Shown: positions 25,969-34,887, counted from the first letter of the stretch. The stretch: DNA of 64,000 bases from Rhizobium etli_C (GCF_014198605.1 NZ_JACIHU010000001.1); one strand, 5' to 3'. Notes: generated from the letters alone by a model not told the origin. Numbers and translations: made by a program.

Positions 25969-26244
25969 TCACGCCTTCCCGGACAATACCGCTCGCATCG
26001 CCGCCCATTCGTCGGCCATCGTGCCGGTTCCGCGCGCCTTGCCGGCGCGGCGATACCAGTAATCGGCATTCCAGTCGTCGCCTTCGATGCGATGGCAGAG
26101 AGCATGGCCCCAGTCGAACGGTTGTTCGCCTTCGTGGCGCTGACAGATATCGTGAACCGCCTGCCAATCCGCGCCCATGGCGAAGCCGCCGGCCGCAAGA
26201 CGATCGATTGCCTCGATCAGTCGCACAAGATCATTATTCGCCAT
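25969..26244 (-). CDS. Conserved hypothetical protein (91 aa)
   Basis: A 91-residue soluble protein rich in Trp and His: DWQAVHDICQRHEGEQPFDWGHALCHRIEGDDWNADYWYRRAGK. The second half looks like a compact helical domain, and the WNADYWYRRAG pattern recurs in small rhizobial hypotheticals. No function is recognised. It follows the GNAT gene at 26251 by six bases and is likely the last gene of the gatC-gatA transcript. Confidence 0.7.
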   Translation of the reverse strand: MANNDLVRLIEAIDRLAAGGFAMGADWQAVHDICQRHEGEQPFDWGHALCHRIEGDDWNADYWYRRAGKARGTGTMADEWAAMRAVLSGKA

Positions 26245-26250
26245 AAGACC

Positions 26251-26763
26251 TCATCTCCGGTTTGGCTTTCGATCAGCCAATGGCTTCTCCATATGCACCT
26301 TTTCGAGCGGGACGCCCATGCTCTTGGAAAATTCGACACCATGCCAGATAGTGCTGAAGCCGCAGCGTTCGTAGAGACGGATCGCCCGCTCATTCCTCAC
26401 ATGTGTGTCGAGCCGGACCGTCGCCAGCCCTTCGGTCGCCATCAGCTCACATAAATGCAACAGCAGCGCCAAGCCGACACCCTTGCCCTGATAAAGCGGA
26501 TGCACCCAGAGATCGGAGACATAATTCCGTTCGCCTTCCCGCGCACCCCAGCCGACGATTTCGCCTGCCAGTTCGGCAACGAAGATTTCGCCCTTCGTCT
26601 CATGTGGAAAGGCGGCAAACTCCTGCTGTACCTTGACGATCACATGAGGATCGCGGTAGCAATCCTCGAACGCCTCGCCTGCGGCCCATGCGGCAAAGCC
26701 GATGGCGCCGACCGCTTCGTGGTCGGCGGGCACTATCATTCGGATCGTTAGACCCGTTACCAC
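26251..26763 (-). CDS. GNAT family N-acetyltransferase downstream of gatA
   Basis: About 170 residues with the GNAT acetyl-CoA loop LWVHPLYQGKGVGLALLLHL and the following LDTHVRNERAIRLYERCGFSTIWHGVEFSKSMG. A GTG start at 26763, overlapping the gatA stop, keeps the first beta strand (LTIRMIVPADHEAVGAIGF); the first ATG (26739) would cut that strand. The overlap suggests translational coupling to gatA. Substrate unknown. Confidence 0.85.
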   Translation of the reverse strand: MVTGLTIRMIVPADHEAVGAIGFAAWAAGEAFEDCYRDPHVIVKVQQEFAAFPHETKGEIFVAELAGEIVGWGAREGERNYVSDLWVHPLYQGKGVGLALLLHLCELMATEGLATVRLDTHVRNERAIRLYERCGFSTIWHGVEFSKSMGVPLEKVHMEKPLADRKPNRR

Positions 26764-28238
26764 CACTTGGCCGGCGTGAACTTGCCGGCCGCCTGTTCGA
26801 TGACATGGGCGGTCTTGAAGAGGGTTTCCTCGTCGAAGGCCTTGCCGATCAGCTGCAAGCCGAGCGGCAGGCCCTTCTGGTCGAGGCCGGCGGGCACGGC
26901 GATGCCCGGCAGGCCGGCCATGTTGACCGTCACCGTGAAGATGTCGTTCAGATACATCTTCACCGGATCGGCGGCGAGGTTCTCGTCGGCAACGCCGAAG
27001 GCAGAGGATGGGGTGGCCGGGGTGAGGATGGCATCGACGCCGGCATCGAAGGCGAGCTCGAAATCCCGCTTGATCAGCGTGCGGACCTTCTGGGCGCGGA
27101 TGTAATAGGCATCGTAATAGCCGGCCGATAGCACATAGGTGCCGATCATGATGCGGCGCTTGACTTCCTGGCCGAAGCCGGCGGCGCGCGTCTTCTCGTA
27201 CATGTCGACGATATCCTTGCCGTCGACGCGCAGGCCGTAGCGCACGCCGTCGTACCGCGCCAGATTCGAGGATGCCTCGGCGGGGGCGACAATGTAATAG
27301 GCCGGAAGCGCATATTTGGTGTGCGGCAGCGAAATATCGACGATCTCGGCGCCGGCATCCTTCAGCCAGGCAATGCCCTGGCGCCACAGGGTCTCGATCT
27401 CCTCAGGCATGCCGTCGACGCGATATTCGTTCGGGATGCCGATCTTCATGCCCTTCAGCGACTGGCCGAGGACGGCCTCGTAATCCGGCACGGGTAGATC
27501 GACCGAGGTCGTGTCCTTGGCGTCGACGCTTGCCATCGACTTCAAAAGGATCGCGGCATCGCGCACGTCGCGGGCGATCGGACCGGCCTGATCGAGCGAG
27601 GAGGCGAAAGCGACGGTGCCCCAGCGCGAGCAGCGGCCATAGGTCGGCTTGATGCCGACGGTACCGGTGAAGGCGGCGGGCTGGCGGATCGAGCCGCCGG
27701 TATCGGTCGCGGTGGCGCCGGCGCAAAGATGCGCGGCGACGGCCGCGGCCGAGCCGCCGGAGGAGCCGCCCGGAACGAGCTGCTGGTTGGAGCCCTCAGC
27801 CCGCCAGGGATTGATCACCGGGCCGTAATAGGAGGTCTCGTTGGACGAGCCCATGGCGAATTCGTCCATGTTCAGCTTGCCGAGCATGACGGCGCCGTCA
27901 TCCCAAAGGTTCTGCGTGACGGTTGATTCATAACGCGGCTCGAAGCCGTCGAGGATATGGCTGCAGGCCTGGGTGTGGACACCGACGGTGGCGAAGAGAT
28001 CCTTGATGCCGAGCGGAATGCCTTCCAGCTCGCCTGCCGTGCCGGCGGCGATGCGCTCGTCCGATTTCCTGGCCATGACGCGGGCCAGATCCGGCGTGAC
28101 CTTCACATAGGCGTTCAGCCGCTCATTGGCCGCATCGATCGCCGAGATATAAGCGTCGGTGAGTTCGAGTGCGGTGATTTCCTTGGCGCGCAGCTTCCGG
28201 CGGGCTTCGGCAATGGTCAGGCTGGTGAGTTCGCTCAT
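26757..28238 (-). CDS. gatA: Asp-tRNA(Asn)/Glu-tRNA(Gln) amidotransferase subunit A
   Basis: A 493-residue amidase that releases ammonia from glutamine for tRNA transamidation. The Ser-cisSer-Lys triad is visible: Lys in EGIPLGIKDLFAT, cis-Ser in the glycine/serine-rich GGSSGGSAAAVAA, and the nucleophile Ser in GATATDTGGSIRQPAAFTG. Length is standard. It follows gatC by 58 bases; gatB lies separately about 3 kb downstream. Confidence 0.97.
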   Translation of the reverse strand: MSELTSLTIAEARRKLRAKEITALELTDAYISAIDAANERLNAYVKVTPDLARVMARKSDERIAAGTAGELEGIPLGIKDLFATVGVHTQACSHILDGFEPRYESTVTQNLWDDGAVMLGKLNMDEFAMGSSNETSYYGPVINPWRAEGSNQQLVPGGSSGGSAAAVAAHLCAGATATDTGGSIRQPAAFTGTVGIKPTYGRCSRWGTVAFASSLDQAGPIARDVRDAAILLKSMASVDAKDTTSVDLPVPDYEAVLGQSLKGMKIGIPNEYRVDGMPEEIETLWRQGIAWLKDAGAEIVDISLPHTKYALPAYYIVAPAEASSNLARYDGVRYGLRVDGKDIVDMYEKTRAAGFGQEVKRRIMIGTYVLSAGYYDAYYIRAQKVRTLIKRDFELAFDAGVDAILTPATPSSAFGVADENLAADPVKMYLNDIFTVTVNMAGLPGIAVPAGLDQKGLPLGLQLIGKAFDEETLFKTAHVIEQAAGKFTPAKWW

Positions 28239-28296
28239 CGTGTTTTCGCTTCAGATATTTAAAATGGCAACAGGGTCGGAAAGAGGCGTTCGAGCC

Positions 28297-28584
28297 CTAT
28301 TCGACGACTTTCGGCACCAGGAAGAAATTGTGGTCGGTGACCGGCGCGTTGGCGACGATATCGGCCGCCTTGTTGCCATCGGTCACCGCATCGGTCCGCT
28401 TCTTCATTGCCATCGGGGTAACCGACGTCATCGCTTCGACGCCGTCGACATTGACTTCGGAGAGCTGTTCGACGAAGCCCAAGATGCCGTTCAGCTCGCC
28501 GACCATGCGATTTGCCTCGTCCTCAGAGACGGCAATACGGGCAAGTTTGGCGACGCGCTTCACGGTGGCAAGATCGACGGACAT
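28297..28584 (-). CDS. gatC: Asp-tRNA(Asn)/Glu-tRNA(Gln) amidotransferase subunit C
   Basis: A 95-residue GatC, the small subunit wrapping around GatA and GatB. Signatures are VKRVAKLARIAVSEDEANRMVGELNGILGFVEQLSEVNVDGVEAM and the ending APVTDHNFFLVPKVVE. It is the first gene of the gatC-gatA-GNAT run. Confidence 0.96.
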   Translation of the reverse strand: MSVDLATVKRVAKLARIAVSEDEANRMVGELNGILGFVEQLSEVNVDGVEAMTSVTPMAMKKRTDAVTDGNKAADIVANAPVTDHNFFLVPKVVE

Positions 28585-28653
28585 GGCATTCTCCGGATAG
28601 GATTTTTCCTACCCGCTATAAAGGCCATGTCCGCCCGGTGCAACGGGGTTTCG

Positions 28654-29358
28654 TCAGATCGACAGGCTCTCGGCAGGCTTCATCGCCTTCACCTGCGTCT
28701 TCGATCCCTCCATGCCGTCAATGAACTTATCAGCCGTCTGATCGATGATCGGGAACGTGCCGAAGTGGCAAGGGATCGCGGTCTTGAAGCTGAAATAGCG
28801 CTGGCAGGCGAGTGCCGCCACCGCGCCGCCCATGGTGAAGCGGTCGCCGACCGGCACGAAGCCGATATCGGGCTGGTGCAACTCGTTGATGAGCCCCATG
28901 TCGGAGAAGATGTCGGTGTCGCCCATGGCGAAGATCGAGGCTTCGTCGTCGAAATGCAGCATCAGACCGTTGGCATTGCCAAGCGCATGCGAGACACCGT
29001 CCTCAGTGATCTGGGCGGAGGAATGTAGCGCATTGGTGAAGGTCGCCGAGAAGCCGCCGAAGGTGATCGTGCCGCCGGTATTGCCCATTTCGATCCTGTC
29101 GACGCCCTTGGAACCCAGCCAGGCGGCGAGATCGGCATTGGCGAGAACGACCGCGCCGGTTTCCTTGGCCAGCGCGATCGTATCGCCGACATGGTCGCCG
29201 TGGCCGTGCGTCAGCAGGATGTGGGTGATGCCTGAAGAAACATCCTTGATATCCTGGCCGGTGAAGGAAGCGTTATGATTAAGGAACGGGTCAAGCAGGA
29301 TCTTCGCCTTTCCGGTCTCGATGCGGAAGGCGGAATGGCCAAGCCAGGTGATCTTCAT
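28654..29358 (-). CDS. UPF0173 metallo-beta-lactamase-fold hydrolase
   Basis: A 234-residue metal-dependent hydrolase starting MKITWLGHSAFRIETGKAKILLDPF. The zinc motif is LLTHGHGDHVGDTI (HxHxDH), with later metal ligands in FAMGDTDIFSDM and PCHFGTFPII. The UPF0173 family is widespread and its physiological substrate is unknown. ATG at 29358 gives the family start; the frame opens at 29382. It is divergent from ruvX. Confidence 0.92.
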   Translation of the reverse strand: MKITWLGHSAFRIETGKAKILLDPFLNHNASFTGQDIKDVSSGITHILLTHGHGDHVGDTIALAKETGAVVLANADLAAWLGSKGVDRIEMGNTGGTITFGGFSATFTNALHSSAQITEDGVSHALGNANGLMLHFDDEASIFAMGDTDIFSDMGLINELHQPDIGFVPVGDRFTMGGAVAALACQRYFSFKTAIPCHFGTFPIIDQTADKFIDGMEGSKTQVKAMKPAESLSI

Positions 29359-29471
29359 GAAATCTCTCCTTACGTGATGCAAAATCTGATTTCGATGGTA
29401 TGGACATATCTCATGCGCCGGCGAAGGAAAGCGGCGGCGGCTTCAATTTCTTTTGACGGGATGAAACGGCA

Positions 29472-29966
29472 ATGACGGTGCTGACGATCGAGGATATGGC
29501 CCGGATTCTTGCCCCCGGGCAGGCAATCGCCGGCCTCGATCTTGGCACCAAGACCATCGGGCTTTCGATGTCCGATCTCGGACGGCGGTTCGCCACGCCA
29601 CGGCCGGTGATCCGCCGTGTCAAATTCACCATCGATGCGCAGGCGCTGCTGGATTTCGCGGCAACGGAAAAGGTCGCGGGCTTCGTGATCGGCCTGCCGA
29701 TGAATATGGACGGATCGGCCGGCCCGCGCGTGCAGGCGACGCGCGCCTTCGTGCGCAACATGGAGCAGAAGACGGCGCTGCCCTTCGTCTATTGGGACGA
29801 ACGGCTTTCGACGGTTGCGGCGGAACGAACCCTAATCGAAATGGACGTCTCGCGGAGCAAGCGGGCCGAACGGATCGATTCGGCCGCGGCCAGCTTCATT
29901 CTTCAGGGTGCGCTCGACAGGCTTTCCTTGCTGGCAAGGTCTGCCGGAGATGAATTCAGCGCCTGA
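29472..29966 (+). CDS. ruvX: Putative pre-16S rRNA nuclease / Holliday junction resolvase-like YqgF
   Basis: A 164-residue RNase H-fold nuclease of the YqgF/RuvX family. It shows AGLDLGTKTIGLSMSDLGRRFA with the first catalytic Asp, VIGLPMNMDGSAGPRVQATRAF, and VYWDERLSTVAAERTL with the acidic pair. E. coli YqgF matures the 5' end of 16S rRNA; older annotations call it a Holliday junction resolvase. Its 3' end overlaps the convergent gene at 29903-30235 by 64 bases. Confidence 0.93.
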   Translation: MTVLTIEDMARILAPGQAIAGLDLGTKTIGLSMSDLGRRFATPRPVIRRVKFTIDAQALLDFAATEKVAGFVIGLPMNMDGSAGPRVQATRAFVRNMEQKTALPFVYWDERLSTVAAERTLIEMDVSRSKRAERIDSAAASFILQGALDRLSLLARSAGDEFSA

Positions 29967-30235
29967 CGCGCCTGCCACCAGGCTATGATCGACTTGCGCT
30001 TTCTGAAGCCAAGGAGGGCGAAGACGATGAGACTGTCGACGGCGATTGCCCGGGCAACGAGCGGCGGGATAGCCTCCGGCGGCAAGCCGAGCGCCTCGCC
30101 GTAGAGCTGGAACGTCAGGTCATGGACCTGACGCGTCAGCATCAGCACGCCAAAATTGATGTCGTAATAGGAGAGCCAGTACCATCCGCCCAGAAAGACG
30201 ATGGGGCCGGCCCAGAAGATCAGAAACCACTTCAT
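29903..30235 (-). CDS. Small two-helix membrane protein (DUF6105-like, tentative)
   Basis: A 110-residue protein with an N-terminal hydrophobic helix (MKWFLIFWAGPIVFLGGWYWL), an amphipathic middle VLMLTRQVHDLTFQLYGEALG, a second helix (VARAIAVDSLIVFALLGF) and a basic tail. The pattern recalls a rhizobial family I know as DUF6105, but this is from memory. ATG at 30235 overlaps the stop of the upstream small membrane gene (ATGA). Its 3' end runs 64 bases into ruvX on the opposite strand. Confidence 0.75.
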   Translation of the reverse strand: MKWFLIFWAGPIVFLGGWYWLSYYDINFGVLMLTRQVHDLTFQLYGEALGLPPEAIPPLVARAIAVDSLIVFALLGFRKRKSIIAWWQARQALNSSPADLASKESLSSAP

Positions 30236-30405
30236 GCGGCCTCTCCTCCATGCTTGCGCGCGACGGGCAGATCGAGGGAGACCAACCACGTCGACAATGC
30301 CATGGTGCAAAGCACCAGCGTCGGAATTGCAATATCCAGCGCCAGGATTGCGAAGAACATCATTGCCGTCACCAGAAAGGCGGCTTTGGCGATCTTGCTT
30401 CCCAT
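30232..30405 (-). CDS. Small membrane protein, unknown function
   Basis: A 57-residue protein with two close hydrophobic segments (AAFLVTAMMFFAILALDIAI and LVLCTMALSTWLVSLDL) and a short basic tail ARKHGGEAA. ATG at 30405 (MGSKIAKAAF) is preferred; the frame is open to 30489 without coding character. Its stop overlaps the next start (ATGA), so both are made from one message. Confidence 0.65.
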   Translation of the reverse strand: MGSKIAKAAFLVTAMMFFAILALDIAIPTLVLCTMALSTWLVSLDLPVARKHGGEAA

Positions 30406-30481
30406 GGATGTCAACTCGGGACTCTCACTCGTACCATCTCTGCTGATGGCACAGTGTCGGCTTAACCCGCCCCACGCAACG

Positions 30482-30496
30482 TAAACCATTCGTTAA
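30482..30496. promoter_or_regulatory. CtrA-box-like site
   Basis: TAAA-N7-TTAA, seven of eight bases matching the CtrA consensus TTAA-N7-TTAA. It lies about 80 bases upstream of the small membrane gene pair and 40 bases past the tetR stop. Only the pattern supports it. Confidence 0.28.
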
Positions 30497-30534
30497 GGTT
30501 AACGCCGGCCCGCCTCCTGTGGATAACGCGAGTG

Positions 30535-31194
30535 TCAGCCATAGACGCCGCGCACGAGACGCTTCAGCGCCGTCGCCGCCTTCTCCCAGTCCTTCGATGT
30601 CTTGAGCGACAGGCCGGCGCATTGGCCGCCGGCGGCCCCGGCAAGCACGAGATGCTGGATTGCAGCGATGACGACGGCGTTGACGGCGGCCGCATCCACA
30701 CCCTTCGGCGGCGCCAGCGAACCGCGCATGCGATCCAGCCACAGGGCGAGAGCCTTCGAACGCGCTTCCGAGAGCCGCCTCACCTGCTCGGTATTTTCCG
30801 AGACCTCCCAGGCGAGGATGCGGCGCATCAGCGGATCATTTTTCAACGCGGCGAGCAGAAGCAGCGCCAGCCGCTCCATCAGATCGCCGTAGGTGAGCAG
30901 GAACATGCCGCCGGCATCTTCCGGAATGCGATCCCTCACCCATGTGCCGAGGTCGGCGCCGATCGCCTCGACCAGACCGTCAAGGCCGCCATAATAGCGG
31001 TAGATCAGCTGCTTGTCGCAACCGGCGCGGCGGGCGACGGCATTGATGCCGAAATTCTGGAAGCCTTCCTCCGCCAGCAGGCTCTTGGCGGCGGCAAGGA
31101 TGGCGCGCTCGGTGGCGCCGCGATCGCGCACCCGCCGTTCTGGCGCCGCCTCGGCGCCGGGCGAACTCTCAAGATTTACCGCTTCATTCAGCAT
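30535..31194 (-). CDS. TetR family transcriptional regulator
   Basis: A 219-residue regulator. The helix-turn-helix is at about residues 27-75: TERAILAAAKSLLAEEGFQNFGINAVARRAGCDKQLIYRYYGGL. The C-terminal helical domain would bind an unknown ligand. ATG at 31194 follows GAAGGG; the frame is open to 31332 but reads as non-coding. It is divergent from map across 236 bases and may repress itself from that region. No obvious target gene is adjacent. Confidence 0.92.
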   Translation of the reverse strand: MLNEAVNLESSPGAEAAPERRVRDRGATERAILAAAKSLLAEEGFQNFGINAVARRAGCDKQLIYRYYGGLDGLVEAIGADLGTWVRDRIPEDAGGMFLLTYGDLMERLALLLLAALKNDPLMRRILAWEVSENTEQVRRLSEARSKALALWLDRMRGSLAPPKGVDAAAVNAVVIAAIQHLVLAGAAGGQCAGLSLKTSKDWEKAATALKRLVRGVYG

Positions 31195-31430
31195 GACCGA
31201 CCCTTCCCCGCTGTCACCAATCGGTGAGTAGCGGGGAGGTTTCCTCCAATCAATCCTATCCCTTTGGGAAGATTGTGGATATTTCGTTCGGCACGAATAA
31301 TTCGGCGGGCAATGGCTGCTTGAGGCGGCCAAATCCCTTGAGAAATCTCGCCCCGACGGTTGATCGCGATGGACGAACCCGTCATAGCTGCATTATGAAC
31401 AAAGCTAATATTCTCCGCTAAGGCCCTGCA

Positions 31431-32267
31431 ATGGTGAACTATATCGAAGCCTCTTCCGCGCCGCCGAAGAACACCGGCGCCATCCGGCTTTACGACACGC
31501 AAGCATTCGACGGCATGCGCAAGGCATGCCAGCTGACCGCCCGCTGCCTCGATGCGCTGGCCGATATCGTCAAGCCCGGCCTGCTGACCGATGAGATCGA
31601 CCGGTTCGTCTTCGATTTCGGCATGGACCACGGCGCCCACCCGGCGACGCTGAACTATCGCGGCTACACCAAATCGACCTGCACCTCGATCAATCACGTG
31701 GTCTGCCACGGGATCCCGAACGACAAGCCGCTGCGCGAAGGCGATATCGTCAATATCGACGTCACCTTCGTGCTCGATGGCTGGCATGGCGATTCCAGCC
31801 GGATGTATCCCGTCGGCACGGTCAAGCGCGCCGCCGAGCGGCTGCTCGAAGTGACCTATGAATCGCTGATGCGCGGCATTGCCGCGGTCAGGCCCGGCGC
31901 CCGCACCGGCGCGATCGGCGAAGCGATCCAGACCTATGCGGAGGCCGAGCGCTGTTCGGTGGTGCGCGATTTCTGTGGCCATGGCGTCGGCCGGCTGTTC
32001 CATGATTCGCCGAATATCCTGCACTACGGCCGCGCCAACGAGGGGCCGGAACTGCGCGAGGGCATGATCTTCACCATCGAGCCGATGATCAATCTCGGCC
32101 GGCCGCATGTGAAGGTGCTGGCCGACGGCTGGACGGCGGTGACCCGCGACCGCTCGCTTTCGGCGCAATACGAACATACGGTCGGCGTTACCGCCGACGG
32201 CTGCGAAATCTTCACGCTGTCACCTGCTGGGCTCGACCGGCCCGGACTGCCGTCGCTTGCCAGGTGA
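31431..32267 (+). CDS. map: Type I methionine aminopeptidase
   Basis: A 278-residue enzyme removing N-terminal Met from nascent proteins. The five metal ligands are visible: the two Asp in VNIDVTFVLDGWHGDSSR, His in CGHGVGRLFH, Glu in MIFTIEPMIN and Glu in AQYEHTVGVT. The substrate-binding His is in INHVVCHGIP. It is followed after seven bases by radC, implying co-transcription. Confidence 0.97.
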   Translation: MVNYIEASSAPPKNTGAIRLYDTQAFDGMRKACQLTARCLDALADIVKPGLLTDEIDRFVFDFGMDHGAHPATLNYRGYTKSTCTSINHVVCHGIPNDKPLREGDIVNIDVTFVLDGWHGDSSRMYPVGTVKRAAERLLEVTYESLMRGIAAVRPGARTGAIGEAIQTYAEAERCSVVRDFCGHGVGRLFHDSPNILHYGRANEGPELREGMIFTIEPMINLGRPHVKVLADGWTAVTRDRSLSAQYEHTVGVTADGCEIFTLSPAGLDRPGLPSLAR

Positions 32268-32274
32268 CGATCCG

Positions 32275-33099
32275 ATGGCAAAGGGGCCTGCAGCGACATC
32301 TTCCGACGACGAGCTGCCTTTCGCGACCGAAGAGCCTGTTGCCGACGAACGTTTATTCTTCGGCGACCGGCCGCAAAAACCAACCGCGCCGAATGCGCGG
32401 ACCGCCCTGCCCGCCTCGCTCTCCGCACCGGAACATTACCACGGTCATCGCGAGCGGCTGCGTGACCGCTTCCGCGAGCAGGGCGACACGGCGCTTGCCG
32501 ATTACGAAATCCTCGAGCTCCTGCTTTTCCGCCTGATCCCGCGGCGCGACACCAAACCGATCGCCAAGGCGCTGATCGAACGCTTCGGCTCGCTTTCCGG
32601 CGTTTTTGGCGCGCCGGCGGCGCTGCTGACCGAGGTGAAGGGCGTCGGCGAGAATGTAGCCCTCGATCTGAAACTGATCTCGACCGTGGCCCACCGGACG
32701 TTGAAAAGCGAGATCAGAAGCAAGCAGGTGCTCTCCTCCTGGTCCTCGGTCATTCAGTATTGCCACGCCGCCATGGCACACGAGACCCGCGAACAGTTCC
32801 GCATCCTCTTCCTCGACAAGCGCAATGTGCTGATCGCCGACGAGGTGCAGGGCCGCGGCACAGTCGACCATACGCCGGTCTATCCGCGCGAAGTGGTCAA
32901 GCGCGCGCTTGAGCTTTCGGCAACAGCGATCATCCTCGTCCACAACCACCCCTCCGGCGATCCGACGCCGTCGCGTGCCGATATCGACATGACCAAGGTG
33001 ATCATCGAGGCCGCCAAAGCGCTCGACATTACCGTCCACGACCACGTCATTATCGGCAAGGACGGGCATGTCAGCCTGAAGGGACTGAAGCTGATTTAA
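32275..33099 (+). CDS. radC: DNA repair protein RadC (JAMM domain)
   Basis: A 274-residue RadC/YicR protein. An N-terminal UPF0758 helical part with an HhH-like motif (GVFGAPAALLTEVKGVGENVALDL) is followed by the JAMM/MPN+ domain with its metal motif VHNHPSGDPTPSRADIDM. The biochemical role of RadC is still unclear despite its name. ATG at 32275 lies seven bases after map; an in-frame TTG at 32257 would overlap map. The last 43 codons have a diverged second copy at 36081-36209. Confidence 0.95.
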   Translation: MAKGPAATSSDDELPFATEEPVADERLFFGDRPQKPTAPNARTALPASLSAPEHYHGHRERLRDRFREQGDTALADYEILELLLFRLIPRRDTKPIAKALIERFGSLSGVFGAPAALLTEVKGVGENVALDLKLISTVAHRTLKSEIRSKQVLSSWSSVIQYCHAAMAHETREQFRILFLDKRNVLIADEVQGRGTVDHTPVYPREVVKRALELSATAIILVHNHPSGDPTPSRADIDMTKVIIEAAKALDITVHDHVIIGKDGHVSLKGLKLI

Positions 33100-33174
33100 T
33101 CCCGTTATGTTGAGACGCGACTACACAACCATCGCCCAACCTTTCCCATCGCAAAGCCCTCCAAGGAGACGATC

Positions 33175-34536
33175 ATGTCGAATGGTCTCAGCGCGGTTCT
33201 CACTTCCGATGAGATCGACGCGATTGCTCGTGACGTCATTGCAGAAGGACAGGCGGGCCGCAAGTCGGCGGCATTGCAGAAGATCCAACCACTTCGAAAA
33301 GCCCAGCGCCACCAGGCTGAGGTCGCGATGGCATTGTTATGGATAGTCGACGAACAAAGCCTCGCGATGGAAGAGGCGACAGACGTTCTTTCCGAGATCG
33401 CAGATGCCCACCATGACAATATCGGTATCCTTTCTGCGCTTGGGCTATGCCTGGAAGCCGTTCGCGATATCGATGATCTGAACGCGTCACCGCCGGAACA
33501 CCCGATATTTCAGTCAATGGTCGCGAAGCTGGAGCGCTTAGCCAAGCTCTACGAGGAACGGCCTGAACAGGAGCAGATACTGCACGGGCTCGCCACGTCG
33601 GCGCGAATGATGGCGCGCCAGATGGACGCTATCGCCGAGAACAGTCTCCGGAAACTGACCGAAATCGATCCACGGAACGGCGCGTATCAATACAATTTAG
33701 GGCTTTTCTACAAGACCCGGGGCAGATTCGCAGAAGGCGTAGCGGCGGGCCAGGCGGCTGCAAGTCTCCAGCGGGAGGTTATCGACAGCACCGAGTGGAA
33801 CCTTGGAATCTGCGCCACGGGCGCAAGGGACGCCGAGACCGCTTTGGACGTGTGGAAACGGATGGGAGAGAAGGTCGAGCTTGGACGGTTCGGGTTACCG
33901 GAAGGTGGATATGCGGCCTGCAAGGTGAGACTTGCCCAGCGGCCGCTTGTTGAGCGGACGGCGGACTCTGATGATCCAGGGGAGGAGGAAACAGTATGGA
34001 TCGAGCGTTTAAGTCCGTGTCATGGCATTGTTCGCAGCGTACTGTACGGCAATCTCGGCGTCGACTATGGCGATGTCATCCTCATGGACGGCGCTCCGAT
34101 TACTCACCACACCTACGGTGAACACAAGGTACCGGTCTTCCCGCATTTGGCAACGCTTCTGCGCCGGAACTACCAGTTCTTTGCTTTCGCGGGAACGCAA
34201 GAGGCAACAGGGCAATTGGCCGATTTGAGCGAGGAATTGGACGGGGACGCCGTTATCTACTCGCACACCGAGAGCCTTAAGACCATGTGCGCAAATTGCT
34301 GGCGCAACCCCGATATTGATCATGCCGATCATGAGAAAATGGAAAAACACGTCGTCACTGGTCGCATTGCTGCGCCGCCCGACATCGCACCTGGTCGACT
34401 TTTGGATATGATTGACAGGGGAGTCGAAAAGCGAAGAACTTGCCAACTCTATGCGCCCGATCTTTGCGCAGCAGCAGGGCAGTTGGCGCGCGAGCGGTTC
34501 GACAGACGTCGGTTTACTCTATTGACGAACAACTAG
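33175..34536 (+). CDS. TPR-like protein of unknown function (453 aa)
   Basis: A soluble, mostly helical protein. AYQYNLGLFYKTRGRFAEG near residue 172 and DSTEWNLGICATGARDAET near 202 resemble two successive tetratricopeptide repeats. The C-terminal 190 residues form a different region: GIVRSVLYGNLGVDYGDVILMDGAP, a HHTYGEHKVPVFPHLATLLR block, then CANCW, which has a Cys pair. No enzyme family is recognised and there is no signal peptide. GGAG lies seven bases before the ATG. Codons such as TTA and ATA are commoner than in the neighbours, suggesting acquisition. It sits inside the radC-flanked insertion. Confidence 0.75.
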   Translation: MSNGLSAVLTSDEIDAIARDVIAEGQAGRKSAALQKIQPLRKAQRHQAEVAMALLWIVDEQSLAMEEATDVLSEIADAHHDNIGILSALGLCLEAVRDIDDLNASPPEHPIFQSMVAKLERLAKLYEERPEQEQILHGLATSARMMARQMDAIAENSLRKLTEIDPRNGAYQYNLGLFYKTRGRFAEGVAAGQAAASLQREVIDSTEWNLGICATGARDAETALDVWKRMGEKVELGRFGLPEGGYAACKVRLAQRPLVERTADSDDPGEEETVWIERLSPCHGIVRSVLYGNLGVDYGDVILMDGAPITHHTYGEHKVPVFPHLATLLRRNYQFFAFAGTQEATGQLADLSEELDGDAVIYSHTESLKTMCANCWRNPDIDHADHEKMEKHVVTGRIAAPPDIAPGRLLDMIDRGVEKRRTCQLYAPDLCAAAGQLARERFDRRRFTLLTNN

Positions 34537-34887
34537 CACTTTCCTGCTCGGAAATTGCGGCCAAGCACGCTGCAGTTTCTCACGAACACGCTGATCCTGG
34601 CGCCCCCCGTCCGCGGTCCGCCACAGGTCGCATCAACCCGGCGCAGCCCTCGCAAATGCCTTCACTGCAGTGGCAGGCCGCGTCGTAATTCCACCGGTGG
34701 TCCGATCAGCGGCGCGCTGCTGCATGCGCTGATGCTCATTCTGCCGTCGATCCGGCGAGGTCGCAAGGAAGCATTCGAGGCAAGCAAAGACTGAGGAAAG
34801 CTTGAGTTGACAGCAGTCGCTGACGCGGGATTCTATGCAATCCGACACTCGCTAAATATCCGCCGAAATACCAAGAAGATAAAGCTC
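34537..34887 (+). other. Non-coding stretch within the radC-flanked insertion
   Basis: About 350 bases between the TPR-like gene and the hydroxy-acid dehydrogenase. Open frames such as 34555-34794 have unconvincing composition. They could be the decayed remains of a gene, but nothing is recognisable. No terminator with a T run and no clear promoter was found. Confidence 0.4.

Noticed and set aside
31395..31421. A mini-ORF MNKANILR ahead of map
   Set aside because: It has no ribosome binding site and no terminator or alternative structure nearby, unlike the yjhX leader.
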